Below are positions 17,897 to 26,832 of a stretch of 64,000 nucleotides of DNA, in pieces. The stretch lies in contig CANFNV010000003.1 of assembly GCA_947448525.1 (NCBI GenBank), positions 97,284 through 161,283 on the forward strand, in the 5' to 3' direction. Under the pieces are notes generated by a model. It was not told the origin of the DNA. It worked only from the letters and a program-made list of their open reading frames with translations, and searched no databases. This DNA is from Flavobacteriaceae bacterium. GTDB lineage: Bacteria; Bacteroidota; Bacteroidia; Flavobacteriales; Flavobacteriaceae. Made by a program: the position numbers and the translations under genes. Numbering within the stretch: position 1 is the first letter of the stretch; the number at the start of each line of letters is the position of its first letter.

Positions 17897-18271
17897 ATGA
17901 GAAAAATAAATTTACTTTTATTGGCTTTTTCTTTTGTGATTTTTAGTTGCAAAGAGGATGTGGTATCGAAACCAAAAAATCTCATTGAAAGAGATAAAAT
18001 GGTGGCTATTATTTATGATTTATCGGTTCTTGAAGCAGCTAAATCGCAAACATCTGGAATATATCACTATCCAAAATCCTCTCAGTTTTTGAAGGAAAAG
18101 TACAAAGTAGATAGCTTAACATTTGCTCAGAGTACGCAATATTACGCTTCCGACATGAAGGAATACAAAAAAATATACGACGAAGTAAAAGCGCGGTTAC
18201 AATCTGAAAACACCAAATTAAACGGAGGAAAACCAATCAAAGAAAATACTGAACAAGGAGTATTAAGGTAG
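17897..18271 (+). CDS. DUF4296 lipoprotein
   Basis: A 124-residue predicted lipoprotein. The start at 17897 gives a proper signal, MRKINLLLLAFSFVIFSCKE, with the lipobox cysteine at residue 18; an earlier in-frame ATG inside pyrC would bury the signal. The body matches DUF4296: LIERDKMVAIIYDLSVLEAA near 30-49, the KYKVDSLTFAQSTQYYASD segment and a helical end. Function unknown; consistently placed after pyrC in Flavobacteriaceae. Its 3' end overlaps the convergent epimerase gene by 9 bases. Confidence 0.88.
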   Translation: MRKINLLLLAFSFVIFSCKEDVVSKPKNLIERDKMVAIIYDLSVLEAAKSQTSGIYHYPKSSQFLKEKYKVDSLTFAQSTQYYASDMKEYKKIYDEVKARLQSENTKLNGGKPIKENTEQGVLR

Positions 18272-19273
18272 TTGGTTTTTAAAATAGAAGGCAATTTTAT
18301 CCAAATAATCATCTATTTTTTCAAAAGTAAAATTCAAGTAATTTATTATTTTTTTATTAGAAATTGCATCCGCATTCTGAAGTGAAATACTACCGTGGCG
18401 CGAAATTTTTCTTTCCGTTTGAAACATTTTTGAAGAAACCCAATCCAGTTTCCATGCCAAACTGAGCAACCACGGACCCGCCTTCAAATGGGGTTTTTTT
18501 GCATCAATCCTAGTAGCGATTTTGAGGATAATATCCTTGAAACTGATATTTTCAGAAATCAACGTAAATCGTTCGCCACTGCAATCCGATTGCATTAATT
18601 GCACCATTATAGCCACCACATCGGTTACGGCAATATATCCTGTAGAACCATTGGTATAAAAAGGAATTCCTTTTTTTATAGTAGTAAATAAAGTACCGCT
18701 TCCTTGATTCCAAAATCCGGGTCCAAAAACCACACCTGGATTTACAATTACGACCTGCAAACCTTCTTGATGACCTCGCCAGACTTCCATTTCGGCGCCA
18801 TATTTTGAAATGGCATAATCGCTATGCAACACTTCAGGATTCCATTCGGTGTCTTCGGTAACACGTTTTTGATTTGGCGCCAAATTACCAAGTGCCGCAA
18901 TCGAACTAACATGGCATAATTTGGTGACTTTTTTGTCGATACAAAAGTTTACAATATTGGCAGTTCCTTCAATATTGACCTTTCTAATTTGGTCTTCATC
19001 GTTGGGATTGAAGGAGATAAATCCAGCACAATGATATACAAAATTTACATTTTCAAAAGCAATTTCCATGCTGGGTATATCAAGAATATCGGCTTGAACC
19101 CATTCCACTTTTGAAAACAAATCTTTTTTTTGATACAACTCAAAAAGCGACTTTGTTTTTTTAATAGCGTAAGCATTTCTGTAAATAGCCCGAAGGTTTA
19201 CTGCTCCACTTTCTATTAAATGCAGCAGCAAATGTGCCCCTACCAAACCTGTTCCGCCTGTAACTAATATCAT
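18263..19273 (-). CDS. NAD(P)-dependent epimerase/dehydratase-family protein
   Basis: A 336-residue extended short-chain dehydrogenase. The Rossmann motif is MILVTGGTGLVGAHLLLHLI at the N-terminus; NFVYHCAGFISFNPND is the NNAG-like segment, VSSIAAL supplies the catalytic Ser/Thr, and SDYAISKYGAE near 151-161 supplies Tyr-x-x-x-Lys. The pattern is that of the dihydroflavonol-4-reductase/epimerase branch (SDR family); substrate unknown. Transcribed alone; its 3' end overlaps the DUF4296 gene. The 250 bases upstream contain no clear promoter match. Confidence 0.9.
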   Translation of the reverse strand: MILVTGGTGLVGAHLLLHLIESGAVNLRAIYRNAYAIKKTKSLFELYQKKDLFSKVEWVQADILDIPSMEIAFENVNFVYHCAGFISFNPNDEDQIRKVNIEGTANIVNFCIDKKVTKLCHVSSIAALGNLAPNQKRVTEDTEWNPEVLHSDYAISKYGAEMEVWRGHQEGLQVVIVNPGVVFGPGFWNQGSGTLFTTIKKGIPFYTNGSTGYIAVTDVVAIMVQLMQSDCSGERFTLISENISFKDIILKIATRIDAKKPHLKAGPWLLSLAWKLDWVSSKMFQTERKISRHGSISLQNADAISNKKIINYLNFTFEKIDDYLDKIAFYFKNQLP

Positions 19274-19472
19274 TTTGTAAAAATAAGTATTTTGCTAATG
19301 TTTTGCCAATATTAATTATTAAATTCAACTGAAGTGATTAGGTCAATAAATTGATTATTGTTTTTTAGATCAAGTTACTTTTTTTATATTCTTTTTTTTA
19401 ATTTTTTTAATTTGCAGAACAGCATTATACTAATCAAACACCAAAGTTAGAAACCAAAAAAAGACCAAGCCA

Positions 19473-19506
19473 TTTGCAGCAAATACTAAGAAATGTTATA
19501 CTTTTG
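19473..19506 (+). promoter_or_regulatory. Promoter of the DegT aminotransferase gene
   Basis: TTTG at 19473-19476 and TACTTTTG at 19499-19506 with 22 bases between; the gene begins 18 bases downstream. Confidence 0.7.
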
Positions 19507-19523
19507 TATTTCAAATTTTTACC

Positions 19524-20651
19524 ATGAAAAAGCTACAAATGGTTGACTTGAAAGGTCAATATGAAAAAATAAAAGACGAAGTGAATGCCTCCATTCAAGA
19601 CGTTTTAGAAAATAATACTTACATTAACGGACCGTTGGTTCATCAATTTCAAGCCGATTTAGAACAATATTTAGGAGTAAAACACGTCATTCCGTGTGCG
19701 AATGGAACCGATGCCTTGCAAATTGCAATGATGGGTTTGGATTTGAAGCCAGGCGATGAAGTGATTACCGCCGATTTTACCTTTGCCGCAACCGTTGAGG
19801 TGATTGCGTTGCTGCAATTAACTCCCGTTTTGGTTGATGTAGATATGAATAATATGAACATTTCACTAGATGGAATTCGAAAAGCCATTACACCAAGAAC
19901 CAAGGCAATTGTTCCCGTTCACTTGTTTGGTCGTGCAGCCCATATGGATGCCATTATGGAAATTGCAAACGAACATAATTTGTTTGTAATTGAAGATAAT
20001 GCCCAAGCCATTGGCGCCGATTACAAATCTAAAGATGGTTCTAAAAAGAAAGTGGGCACCATTGGTCATGTAGGCGCTACCTCATTTTTTCCTTCTAAAA
20101 ACTTGGGCTGTTATGGCGATGGCGGAGCGATTTTTACTAATGATGATTCTTTGGCGCACAAATTACGCGGTATTGTAAACCACGGAATGTATGAACGCTA
20201 CCATCATGATGTGGTTGGCGTGAATTCTCGATTGGACAGCATTCAAGCAGGGGTTTTAAAAGCAAAATTACCGCATTTAGATAAGTATAATAGCGCTCGA
20301 CAAGAGGCGGCTCAAAAATACAGTTTGGCGCTGAGCATAAATCCAAATATATGGGCACCTTTTATTTGTGATGCGTGCGATTGTCATGTGTTTCACCAAT
20401 ATGTAATAAGAATCAAGAACGGCAAACGCGACGGCTTGTTAGCCCATTTACAAGAAAAAGGAATTCCTTGTGCAATTTATTATCCAATTCCGTTGCACAG
20501 TCAAAAAGCATATGCCGATTCAAGATACAAAGAAGAAGATTTTCCGGTAACGAATCAGTTGTGTAAAGAAGTGATTGCATTGCCAATGCATACCGAGCTG
20601 GACGACGAACAGATTAAATTTATAACGGATAGTGTTTTAGAATACGTTTAA
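19524..20651 (+). CDS. DegT/DnrJ/EryC1-family sugar aminotransferase
   Basis: A 375-residue PLP-dependent aminotransferase acting on nucleotide-linked keto-sugars for surface polysaccharide. Key segments: PCANGTDALQIAMMGLDLKPGDEVITADFTFAAT (substrate and PLP pocket), VIEDNAQAIGADYK with the PLP-ring Asp near 157, and ATSFFPSKNLGCYGDGGAI, whose Lys near 193 forms the Schiff base. RGIVNHGMYERYHHDVVGVNSRLD and IYYPIPLHSQKAY complete the family pattern. Specific sugar unknown. galE follows 59 bases downstream on the same strand, suggesting a small glycan-precursor operon. Confidence 0.93.
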   Translation: MKKLQMVDLKGQYEKIKDEVNASIQDVLENNTYINGPLVHQFQADLEQYLGVKHVIPCANGTDALQIAMMGLDLKPGDEVITADFTFAATVEVIALLQLTPVLVDVDMNNMNISLDGIRKAITPRTKAIVPVHLFGRAAHMDAIMEIANEHNLFVIEDNAQAIGADYKSKDGSKKKVGTIGHVGATSFFPSKNLGCYGDGGAIFTNDDSLAHKLRGIVNHGMYERYHHDVVGVNSRLDSIQAGVLKAKLPHLDKYNSARQEAAQKYSLALSINPNIWAPFICDACDCHVFHQYVIRIKNGKRDGLLAHLQEKGIPCAIYYPIPLHSQKAYADSRYKEEDFPVTNQLCKEVIALPMHTELDDEQIKFITDSVLEYV

Positions 20652-20710
20652 TATTTTTTATACGATAATTCGGTTATTTGTTACTTCGAATAACCAACTA
20701 ACTAAATAAA

Positions 20711-21724
20711 ATGAAAATAGTAGTTACAGGAGGTCTCGGATTTATTGGTTCACACACCGTAGTAGAATTGCAAAACGAAGGGTTTGAAGTTGTAGCCATT
20801 GATAATTTATCCAATTCCTCTGAAGATGTTTTAGAGGGTATTTATAACATTACGGGTAAAAAACCACTCTTTGAGAAAATGGATTTACGTGATAAAGCGT
20901 CGGTTCAAAATTTCTTTAAAAACCACCTTGATATTGCTGGCGTGATTCATTTTGCAGCCTCAAAAGCGGTTGGTGAAAGTGTTGAAAATCCGTTGTTGTA
21001 TTATGAAAACAATATAAATTCTTTGGTGTATTTACTTCAAGAATTGAAAGAATTAGCCAATGCCAATTTCATTTTTAGTTCATCTTGTACCGTTTACGGT
21101 CAATCCGAAGTTATGCCAATTACAGAAAATGCTTCGGTGCAACCCGCCATGTCCCCTTATGGAAATACGAAACAAATTGGCGAAGAAATCATACATGATG
21201 TGGCAAAAGTAACTAATCTGAATGCCATCTTGTTGCGCTATTTCAATCCAATTGGAGCACATTCGAGTGCAGAAATTGGAGAATTACCTATTGGAATTCC
21301 ACAGAATTTGGTGCCTTTTATTACTCAAACCGCTTATGGTTTGCGAAAAGAACTTTCGGTTTATGGCAATGATTATCCAACTCCAGATGGTACTTGTATT
21401 CGCGATTATATTCACGTAGTTGATTTGGCGAAAGCCCACGTTGTAGCATTACAAAGATTATTGAATAAACAAAATATTGAGAAAGTAGAAACATTCAATC
21501 TAGGAACCGGAAAGGGGAGTTCTGTTTTGGAAGTTATCAATGCTTTTGAAAAAGTTTCAGGGCAAAAACTACCATACAAAATTGTTGGCAGAAGAGAAGG
21601 TGATGTAATCTCCGCTTATGCCAATACCAATAAAGCAAACACTGTTTTGGGATGGAGCTCGCAATCCAGCTTGGAAGATAGCTTAGCAAGTGCATGGAAA
21701 TGGGAGCAGAAGATTAGAAAGTAA
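20711..21724 (+). CDS. galE: UDP-glucose 4-epimerase
   Basis: Interconverts UDP-glucose and UDP-galactose with bound NAD. The 337-residue protein begins MKIVVTGGLGFIGSHTVVEL (Rossmann GxxGxxG), followed by VAIDNLSNSS, VIHFAASKAVGESVENPLLYYENN, FSSSCTVYGQ with catalytic Ser/Thr, SPYGNTKQIGEE with Tyr-x-x-x-Lys, and LRYFNPIGAHSSAEIGE, all classic GalE segments. Length is typical. Likely co-transcribed with the DegT aminotransferase upstream. Confidence 0.95.
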   Translation: MKIVVTGGLGFIGSHTVVELQNEGFEVVAIDNLSNSSEDVLEGIYNITGKKPLFEKMDLRDKASVQNFFKNHLDIAGVIHFAASKAVGESVENPLLYYENNINSLVYLLQELKELANANFIFSSSCTVYGQSEVMPITENASVQPAMSPYGNTKQIGEEIIHDVAKVTNLNAILLRYFNPIGAHSSAEIGELPIGIPQNLVPFITQTAYGLRKELSVYGNDYPTPDGTCIRDYIHVVDLAKAHVVALQRLLNKQNIEKVETFNLGTGKGSSVLEVINAFEKVSGQKLPYKIVGRREGDVISAYANTNKANTVLGWSSQSSLEDSLASAWKWEQKIRK

Positions 21725-21787
21725 AAAAGTTAATGCAACAAAATAAAATTCTGAAGGTGATCCCTCGAAATTTTCTATTTAGGGTAA

Positions 21788-22024
21788 TTAATTGACTGAT
21801 TCTTTTAGTTTTTTAGCACTTTTTATAACAAAAGTATCCAATTTAGATTTCAATTTCAATTCAACGGAATCTATATTTTTTTTGGCTTTTGCTTGGGCAG
21901 AATCAATCCTTTCTTTTACTTCAGAATTTAAAGCTTCTTTAGCTACTTTTAGTTTTTCATTAGTTTCTTCTTTGCAAGAAAACAATAACGAAGCAATAGT
22001 TAAGGATAAGAATATTTTCTTCAT
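21788..22024 (-). CDS. Small coiled-coil lipoprotein, function unknown
   Basis: A 78-residue protein with a lipoprotein signal MKKIFLSLTIASLLFSCKEE (lipobox Cys17). The rest is a single amphipathic, charged helix (LKVAKEALNSEVKERIDSAQ and AKAKKNIDSVELKLKSKLDT). No family recognised. Starts 15 bases after the fabD stop on the same strand and is likely in the fabD transcript. Confidence 0.7.
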   Translation of the reverse strand: MKKIFLSLTIASLLFSCKEETNEKLKVAKEALNSEVKERIDSAQAKAKKNIDSVELKLKSKLDTFVIKSAKKLKESVN

Positions 22025-22039
22025 AATTGAAAGTTGTTC

Positions 22040-22912
22040 TTAGGCCGAAATTGTTTCTACCTCTCTATCTATTTTGTTTACTAACCCAACTAATACTTTT
22101 CCAGGCCCCACTTCTGTAAAGCTGGTGGCTCCGTCCTGAATCATTTGTTGCACCGATTGTGTCCATTTTACAGGAGCTGTCAATTGAATGATTAGGTTTT
22201 TCTTAATCTCATCAGCATCTGAAACCGCACAAGCTGTCACATTTTGATATACAGGACAAATTGGTGTTGAAAAAGTGGTTGCTTCAATAGCAGCAGCCAA
22301 TTCTTCTCGTGCTGGTTCCATCATAGGCGAATGAAATGCCCCACCAACTGGTAAAATCAAGGCGCGTTTAGCACCCGCTTCTTTCATTTTTTCGCAAGCC
22401 ATTTCAACAGCTTCGTATGCTCCCGAAATAACTAATTGCCCAGGGCAGTTATAATTAGCGGCTACCACAACACCATCAATTGAAGCACAGATGTCTTCTA
22501 CAATTTTATCGTCTAAGTTAAGAACTGCAGCCATAGTTGAAGGTCTAATCTCACACGCCTTTTGCATCGCAATAGCCCGTTGTGAAACTAGTTTCAACCC
22601 GTCTTCAAAACTTAAAGCACCATTAGCTACTAAGGCTGAAAATTCACCAAGTGAATGTCCGGCAACCATTTCTGGTTTAAAGTTTTCTAAAGTTTTAGCA
22701 AGGATTACCGAGTGTAAAAACACCGCTGGTTGTGTTACTTTAGTTTCTTTTAATTCTTCGGCTGTACCTTCAAACATTATGTCTGTGATGCGGAACCCTA
22801 ATATATTGTTGGCTCTTTCGAATAATTCTTTTGCTATTGCTGAGGTTTCATATAAGTCTTTGCCCATTCCTGAGAACTGGGCGCCTTGACCAGGAAATAT
22901 GTATGCTTTCAT
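22040..22912 (-). CDS. fabD: Malonyl CoA-acyl carrier protein transacylase
   Basis: Loads malonyl groups onto acyl carrier protein for fatty acid synthesis. The 290-residue protein starts MKAYIFPGQGAQFSGMGKDL with the oxyanion GQGAQ, has the nucleophile elbow GHSLGEFSALV (Ser near residue 92), the Arg-containing VSQRAIAMQKA and catalytic His in VGGAFHSPMMEPAREEL near 199. Length is slightly under the common 310. A -7 element lies at 22970-22977; the leader contains a perfect hairpin at 22937-22962. Confidence 0.96.
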   Translation of the reverse strand: MKAYIFPGQGAQFSGMGKDLYETSAIAKELFERANNILGFRITDIMFEGTAEELKETKVTQPAVFLHSVILAKTLENFKPEMVAGHSLGEFSALVANGALSFEDGLKLVSQRAIAMQKACEIRPSTMAAVLNLDDKIVEDICASIDGVVVAANYNCPGQLVISGAYEAVEMACEKMKEAGAKRALILPVGGAFHSPMMEPAREELAAAIEATTFSTPICPVYQNVTACAVSDADEIKKNLIIQLTAPVKWTQSVQQMIQDGATSFTEVGPGKVLVGLVNKIDREVETISA

Positions 22913-22936
22913 TTTTTTTATTTAAAAGTTTAAAAG

Positions 22937-22962
22937 TTTTAGGAGTTTAAAAGCTCCTAAAA
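22937..22962 (-). promoter_or_regulatory. Hairpin in the fabD 5' leader
   Basis: TTTTAGGAG (22937-22945), spacer of 8, CTCCTAAAA (22954-22962): perfect 9-base stem between the -7 element and the fabD start. A further TTTTTAGGAG lies just upstream at about 22983-22992, and TTTAAAAG is repeated nearby. Confidence 0.4.
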
Positions 22963-22969
22963 AACATTG

Positions 22970-22977
22970 CAAAAATA
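22970..22977 (-). promoter_or_regulatory. -7 promoter element for fabD
   Basis: TATTTTTG on the minus strand, 57 bases before the fabD start. Confidence 0.5.
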
Positions 22978-23082
22978 CTAATTTTTTAGGAGCAAAATAG
23001 TTTTTCGATTTTTGTGTTGTAAATAGAAATGATTAGGAAAGAATTAGTATTTTGTTAACTCAGTCATTAAACCTTTTGTAGT

Positions 23083-23090
23083 TAGATTTG
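23083..23090 (+). promoter_or_regulatory. -7 promoter element for the 23.1 kb outer-membrane protein
   Basis: TAGATTTG, ending 24 bases before the ATG at 23115. An earlier in-frame start codon at 23088 falls inside the motif, which argues for the later start. Confidence 0.55.
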
Positions 23091-23114
23091 TCGAATGAAC
23101 AATCTACTTTTATA

Positions 23115-23714
23115 ATGATACAACTAAAATCCTTATTTATTGTCTTTCTATTGTTTGGTTGCGCGGTGTTTTACAGCCAAGAAGCTCCCAAAAAATGGAA
23201 GTTCGCCTTCCAATTAGACAATAGATTTTCTAGTATTCGAGGGAAAGAAATTACCGTATTTGGATTGAAAGTGGGTTTGCAATACAAAAAGCTAACCCGA
23301 TTTGGCGTGGGAAGTTCTTTTATTGTCAATCCCGTTTATATCGATTATTTTAATAAAAAACGGAATACAGAAGAAACCAATAAAATTAGTTTTTGGTACT
23401 TTAGTGTTTTTAACGATTGGATTCTTTTTAAAAACAATAAGTGGGAGGGTTTTGTAACCGAACAAATCGGATTTGGAAGACCTAATTTTACTAAAGAAAT
23501 TAATAATGACATCGTTAGCGACTTTAATGTAAATCTGTATGTAAATGAAATTTCGGGTCAAGTAAATTATAAATTAACAAAATGGATTGGATTAGGAGCA
23601 GGTGTAGGCTATAGAAGTTTATTAAACAAAAAATCGGTGCTCAACACAACGTTTGATGCCCCGATTTATATTGCTAAAATTATTATTTATCCCGAAACGT
23701 TCTTCAACAATTAA
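23115..23714 (+). CDS. Putative outer-membrane beta-barrel protein
   Basis: A 199-residue exported protein with a signal peptide MIQLKSLFIVFLLFGCAVFY ending near Ser21-Gln22. The mature part shows repeated beta-strand patterns with aromatic ends (FAFQLDNRFSSIRG, EITVFGLKVGLQYKKL, FGVGSSFIVNPVYIDYF, EISGQVNYKLTKWIGLGAGV, DAPIYIAKIIIYPETFF), consistent with a small barrel. No named family recognised. The final 11 bases overlap the convergent SRPBCC gene. Confidence 0.72.
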   Translation: MIQLKSLFIVFLLFGCAVFYSQEAPKKWKFAFQLDNRFSSIRGKEITVFGLKVGLQYKKLTRFGVGSSFIVNPVYIDYFNKKRNTEETNKISFWYFSVFNDWILFKNNKWEGFVTEQIGFGRPNFTKEINNDIVSDFNVNLYVNEISGQVNYKLTKWIGLGAGVGYRSLLNKKSVLNTTFDAPIYIAKIIIYPETFFNN

Positions 23715-24117
23715 TTTTTTCTATAAAATTTTTGGTCTTTATTACCGCATTTTTTACCATTTCAAAATTATTAATTTCGATTTTATTCGCTTTATTTTTC
23801 CAATTAATAGTAAAAGTCATTTCTGTTTCATTTTCCGAAATCAATATAATGTCATTATCTACGTACCCTTCTATACTTGGATGCTCCAATAATAAAAATC
23901 GAACTTTGTATGGAATGAATGTAATTTTTTCTTTCAAAATTGAAGTGCCACTTTCCTGAGTTATTTTCATTTGTCGGATTACATAATTTTCCTTTTTTTC
24001 AATGATTTCAACGTCACTTACTCCAGGTACAAAATCTCCAGGATTTTCAATTTTATAAAGTAGTTGCTCCCAAACCTTTTCAAAAGTAGCTTCAACTATT
24101 TCTGAATGTTGCACCAT
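23704..24117 (-). CDS. SRPBCC/AtaL-like protein
   Basis: A 137-residue cytoplasmic protein whose plan fits the START/SRPBCC ligand-binding fold: an N-terminal strand-helix VEATFEKVWEQLLYKIENPG, central strands (DVEIIEKKENYVIRQMKITQ, KEKITFIPYKVRFLLLEHPS) and a long C-terminal helix NNFEMVKNAVIKTKNFIEK. It resembles the AtaL-like/DUF1857 group. Ligand unknown. It starts 12 bases after the pirin stop codon, so the two are probably translated from one mRNA. Confidence 0.75.
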   Translation of the reverse strand: MVQHSEIVEATFEKVWEQLLYKIENPGDFVPGVSDVEIIEKKENYVIRQMKITQESGTSILKEKITFIPYKVRFLLLEHPSIEGYVDNDIILISENETEMTFTINWKNKANKIEINNFEMVKNAVIKTKNFIEKINC

Positions 24118-24129
24118 AATTGAATCTGT

Positions 24130-24846
24130 TTATTGGTTCATTGGAATTTCCATTACTAAAAATTTAGCATCGCTCGTAGCTGAAATTTCAAGATTAGTAA
24201 AATCCCAAATCCCGAGCCCGTCACGTGTTTCTAATTCTTCTCCATTAACAGTAATTCTTCCCGAAATTACAAAAACATACATTCCGTTTCCTTCTTTGTT
24301 AATAGAATAATTTTTTGAAAAACCTTTGTCAAAATCAGCCAAGTAAAACCAAGCATCTTGATAAATCCAAACGCCTGCATCATCCGCATTTGGCGAAAGT
24401 ATTTGTGCAAAATTATTTTTTTGTTCGGCGACATCCAAAGTAATTTGTTGGTAACGAGGCGTTACATTTCGGTACTTAGGAAACACCCAAATCTGAAACA
24501 ATTTAGTATGTTGGTCGGCATTCGGATTGAACTCACTGTGTTGAATTCCGGTACCGGCACTCATTACTTGAACGTCGCCCGTTTTGATGACTTCAGTATT
24601 GCCCATACTGTCTTTATGCGCCAAATCGCCCTCTAGCGGAATGGTAATAATCTCCATATTATCATGTGGGTGCGTTCCAAAACCCATTCCGGATGCTACG
24701 GTATCGTCGTTTAAAACGCGTAACATTCCGAATTGCACTCTATCAGGATTGTACCAACTGGCAAAACTAAAACTGTGATACGCATTCAACCATCCGTGGT
24801 CGGCATGTCCTCTTGTATTGGCTTTATGTAAAACGGTATTTTTCAT
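24130..24846 (-). CDS. Pirin-family protein
   Basis: A 238-residue bicupin of the pirin/YhaK type; members bind iron and some oxidise quercetin. Diagnostic segments are TRGHADHGWLNAYHSFSFAS (about 11-30), GMGFGTHPHDNMEIITIPLE with the metal-binding His pair and Glu (about 54-73), and GDVQVMSAGTGIQHSEFNP (about 88-106) with the final His and Glu. The C-terminal cupin is more divergent, as usual. Physiological role unknown. A TAAATTTG -7 element lies at 24864-24871; the SRPBCC gene follows. Confidence 0.92.
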   Translation of the reverse strand: MKNTVLHKANTRGHADHGWLNAYHSFSFASWYNPDRVQFGMLRVLNDDTVASGMGFGTHPHDNMEIITIPLEGDLAHKDSMGNTEVIKTGDVQVMSAGTGIQHSEFNPNADQHTKLFQIWVFPKYRNVTPRYQQITLDVAEQKNNFAQILSPNADDAGVWIYQDAWFYLADFDKGFSKNYSINKEGNGMYVFVISGRITVNGEELETRDGLGIWDFTNLEISATSDAKFLVMEIPMNQ

Positions 24847-24863
24847 TTTTTTAAATTGTTATA

Positions 24864-24871
24864 CAAATTTA
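24864..24871 (-). promoter_or_regulatory. -7 promoter element for the pirin gene
   Basis: TAAATTTG on the minus strand, 17 bases before the ATG at 24846. Confidence 0.55.
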
Positions 24872-24949
24872 CAATACAAAATGATTTTCGACACTAAATT
24901 ATTTTTTCTTTTACAAAATTAAAATACAATAATAAAATAGCAGAATTAC

Positions 24950-24957
24950 TATATTTG
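24950..24957 (+). promoter_or_regulatory. -7 promoter element for the acetyltransferase gene
   Basis: TATATTTG, 19 bases before the ATG at 24977. Confidence 0.55.
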
Positions 24958-24976
24958 AAATGTTTAAATCTAACAA

Positions 24977-25534
24977 ATGAAAACCGAAAAAGAAAAAATG
25001 CTGGCTGGAGAAATCTATTTTGCTAACGATAAAGAATTAGTTGCCGAGAGAACCAATGTCAAAAAACTACTTCATAAATTGAACATCACCGAATATGTAA
25101 TGAACGGAACAGGGAGAAACATTTTACAAGAACTACTACCCAACGCAAACAAAATACTGTACATCGAACCACCATTCCACTGCGATTATGGCTATAATAT
25201 TCATTCTGGAGAGAATGTCTATTTCAATGTGAATTGCGTTGTTTTAGACGCTATGAAAGTTGCTATTGGAAACAATGTGTTCTTTGGCCCTGGAGTTCAT
25301 ATTTATACCGCAGCGCATCCACTTGATGCAACTGAAAGAAGAACCAAACAATATTCTAAACCAATTTCAATTGGAAGCGATTGTTGGATAGGAGGGAACA
25401 CCGTCATTTGTCCTGGAGTTACCATTGGTAATGGAGTTACCATAGGTGCTGGAAGTGTTGTTACTAAGGATATTCCTCATAATACTTTAGCTGTTGGAAA
25501 TCCAGCAAAAGTGATTAAAAAGTTAGATAAGTAA
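24977..25534 (+). CDS. maa: Maltose O-acetyltransferase-family protein
   Basis: A 185-residue hexapeptide-repeat acetyltransferase that moves acetyl from acetyl-CoA to a sugar hydroxyl. The N-terminal MLAGEIYFANDKELVAERTN is the maltose/galactoside acetyltransferase cap; FHCDYGYNIHSGENVYFNVN leads into the left-handed beta-helix; GVHIYTAAHPLDATERR holds the catalytic His near 114, and IGSDCWIGGNTVICPGVTIG and GAGSVVTKDIPHNTLAVGNP complete the repeats. The natural acceptor may differ from maltose. A perfect terminator follows immediately. Confidence 0.9.
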   Translation: MKTEKEKMLAGEIYFANDKELVAERTNVKKLLHKLNITEYVMNGTGRNILQELLPNANKILYIEPPFHCDYGYNIHSGENVYFNVNCVVLDAMKVAIGNNVFFGPGVHIYTAAHPLDATERRTKQYSKPISIGSDCWIGGNTVICPGVTIGNGVTIGAGSVVTKDIPHNTLAVGNPAKVIKKLDK

Positions 25535-25536
25535 AA

Positions 25537-25565
25537 AAACCTCAAAACTTGAATTTTTGAGGTTT
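25537..25565. terminator. Terminator between maa and the aminotransferase
   Basis: AAACCTCAAAA (25537-25547), loop CTTGAAT, TTTTGAGGTTT (25555-25565): perfect 11-base stem just after the maa stop; it may serve both convergent genes. Confidence 0.75.
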
Positions 25566-25603
25566 GATATTAAATTGGATATTGGAATTTATTTTTTAGA
25601 ATT

Positions 25604-26791
25604 TTACACCAACGCTGCTTTTATGCGTTTCATAGCTTCTTTAAGCACTGCTTCGCTAGTAGCATACGAAAAACGAATACAATTTGGATTTCCAAAAGCA
25701 TCTCCAGTTACCGTCGCCACAGTAGCTTCCGATAACAAATACATTGAAAAATCATCGGCATTATTGATTAGTTTTCCGCGCAACGTCTTTCCAAAATAAT
25801 ATGATACATCAGGAAAAACATAGAATGCGCCTTCTGGAACATTCATTTTAAAACCTGGAATCGTTTTTACCAGACCCACTACTAAATCCCTACGGTTTTT
25901 AAACGCCTCAACCATATCGTTCAGTACGCTTGGATCAGCATCTACAGCGGTTATGGTAGCTCTTTGTGCAATAGAATTAGCTCCAGAAGTTACTTGACCT
26001 TGCATTTTAGTACACGCTTTTGCAATTACTTCTGATGCACCAATATACCCAATTCTCCAACCTGTCATCGCGAATGCTTTAGCAACACCATTAACGGTTA
26101 TGGTTCTATCAAACATCCCCGGAATGGAAGCAATACTGCAAAACGATTCAGAGAAATTAATGTGTTCATATATTTCGTCAGCCACAACATAAATGCCATT
26201 GTGTTTTAAAACCACTTGCGATAAAGCGGTTAATTCCTCACGATTATATACCGAACCACTTGGGTTACAAGGAGAACTGTACCAGATCATTTTAGTTTTT
26301 GGCGTAATAGCTTTTTCTAATTGGTCGGGTGTGATTTTAAAATCGGTTTCTACAGAAGTTGGTACTTCCACTGGAATACCACCCGCTATTTTAATGATTT
26401 CAAAATACGAAACCCAATATGGTGCCGGAAGAATCACTTCATCACCCGGGTTAATCATACATTGCGCAATGTTGTATAACGATTGTTTTGCACCCGTTGA
26501 AACGACGATATTTGACGGTTGATAGTCTAAATTATTATCACGTTTGAATTTTCTGCAAATCGCTTCTTTCAATTCCATATACCCATCTACAGGAGAATAG
26601 GTCGAATAATTTTCATCAATAGCTCTTTTTGCGGCTTCTTTAATGAAATCGGGCGTATTAAAATCGGGTTCACCCAAACTTAAGCTGATAATGTCTTTTC
26701 CTTGTGCTTTTAATTCTCTTGCTAATGCTGCCATCGCAAGAGTTTGAGAGGTAGTTAAATTGTTAATTCTGTCGGATAACGGATTGTTCAT
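25604..26791 (-). CDS. Class I/II pyridoxal phosphate aminotransferase (aspartate aminotransferase type)
   Basis: A 395-residue PLP enzyme of the bacterial AspC-like subgroup. Segments: DIISLSLGEPDFNTPDFI (about 35-52), YSTYSPVDGYMELKEAICRK, VSTGAKQSLYNIAQCMINPG, SSPCNPSGSVYNREEL with substrate-binding Asn, VVADEIYEHINF, and TVNGVAKAFAMTGWRIGYIG, in which the Lys near 235 binds PLP. C-terminal CIRFSYATSEAVLKEAM includes the carboxylate-binding Arg. It probably interconverts aspartate and oxaloacetate, though related members act on other amino acids. No neighbour in its pathway. Confidence 0.9.
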   Translation of the reverse strand: MNNPLSDRINNLTTSQTLAMAALARELKAQGKDIISLSLGEPDFNTPDFIKEAAKRAIDENYSTYSPVDGYMELKEAICRKFKRDNNLDYQPSNIVVSTGAKQSLYNIAQCMINPGDEVILPAPYWVSYFEIIKIAGGIPVEVPTSVETDFKITPDQLEKAITPKTKMIWYSSPCNPSGSVYNREELTALSQVVLKHNGIYVVADEIYEHINFSESFCSIASIPGMFDRTITVNGVAKAFAMTGWRIGYIGASEVIAKACTKMQGQVTSGANSIAQRATITAVDADPSVLNDMVEAFKNRRDLVVGLVKTIPGFKMNVPEGAFYVFPDVSYYFGKTLRGKLINNADDFSMYLLSEATVATVTGDAFGNPNCIRFSYATSEAVLKEAMKRIKAALV

Positions 26792-26832
26792 TGTTGTGTT
26801 AGTTGTAGTTTAAAAATCGTCACTCTAATTTA

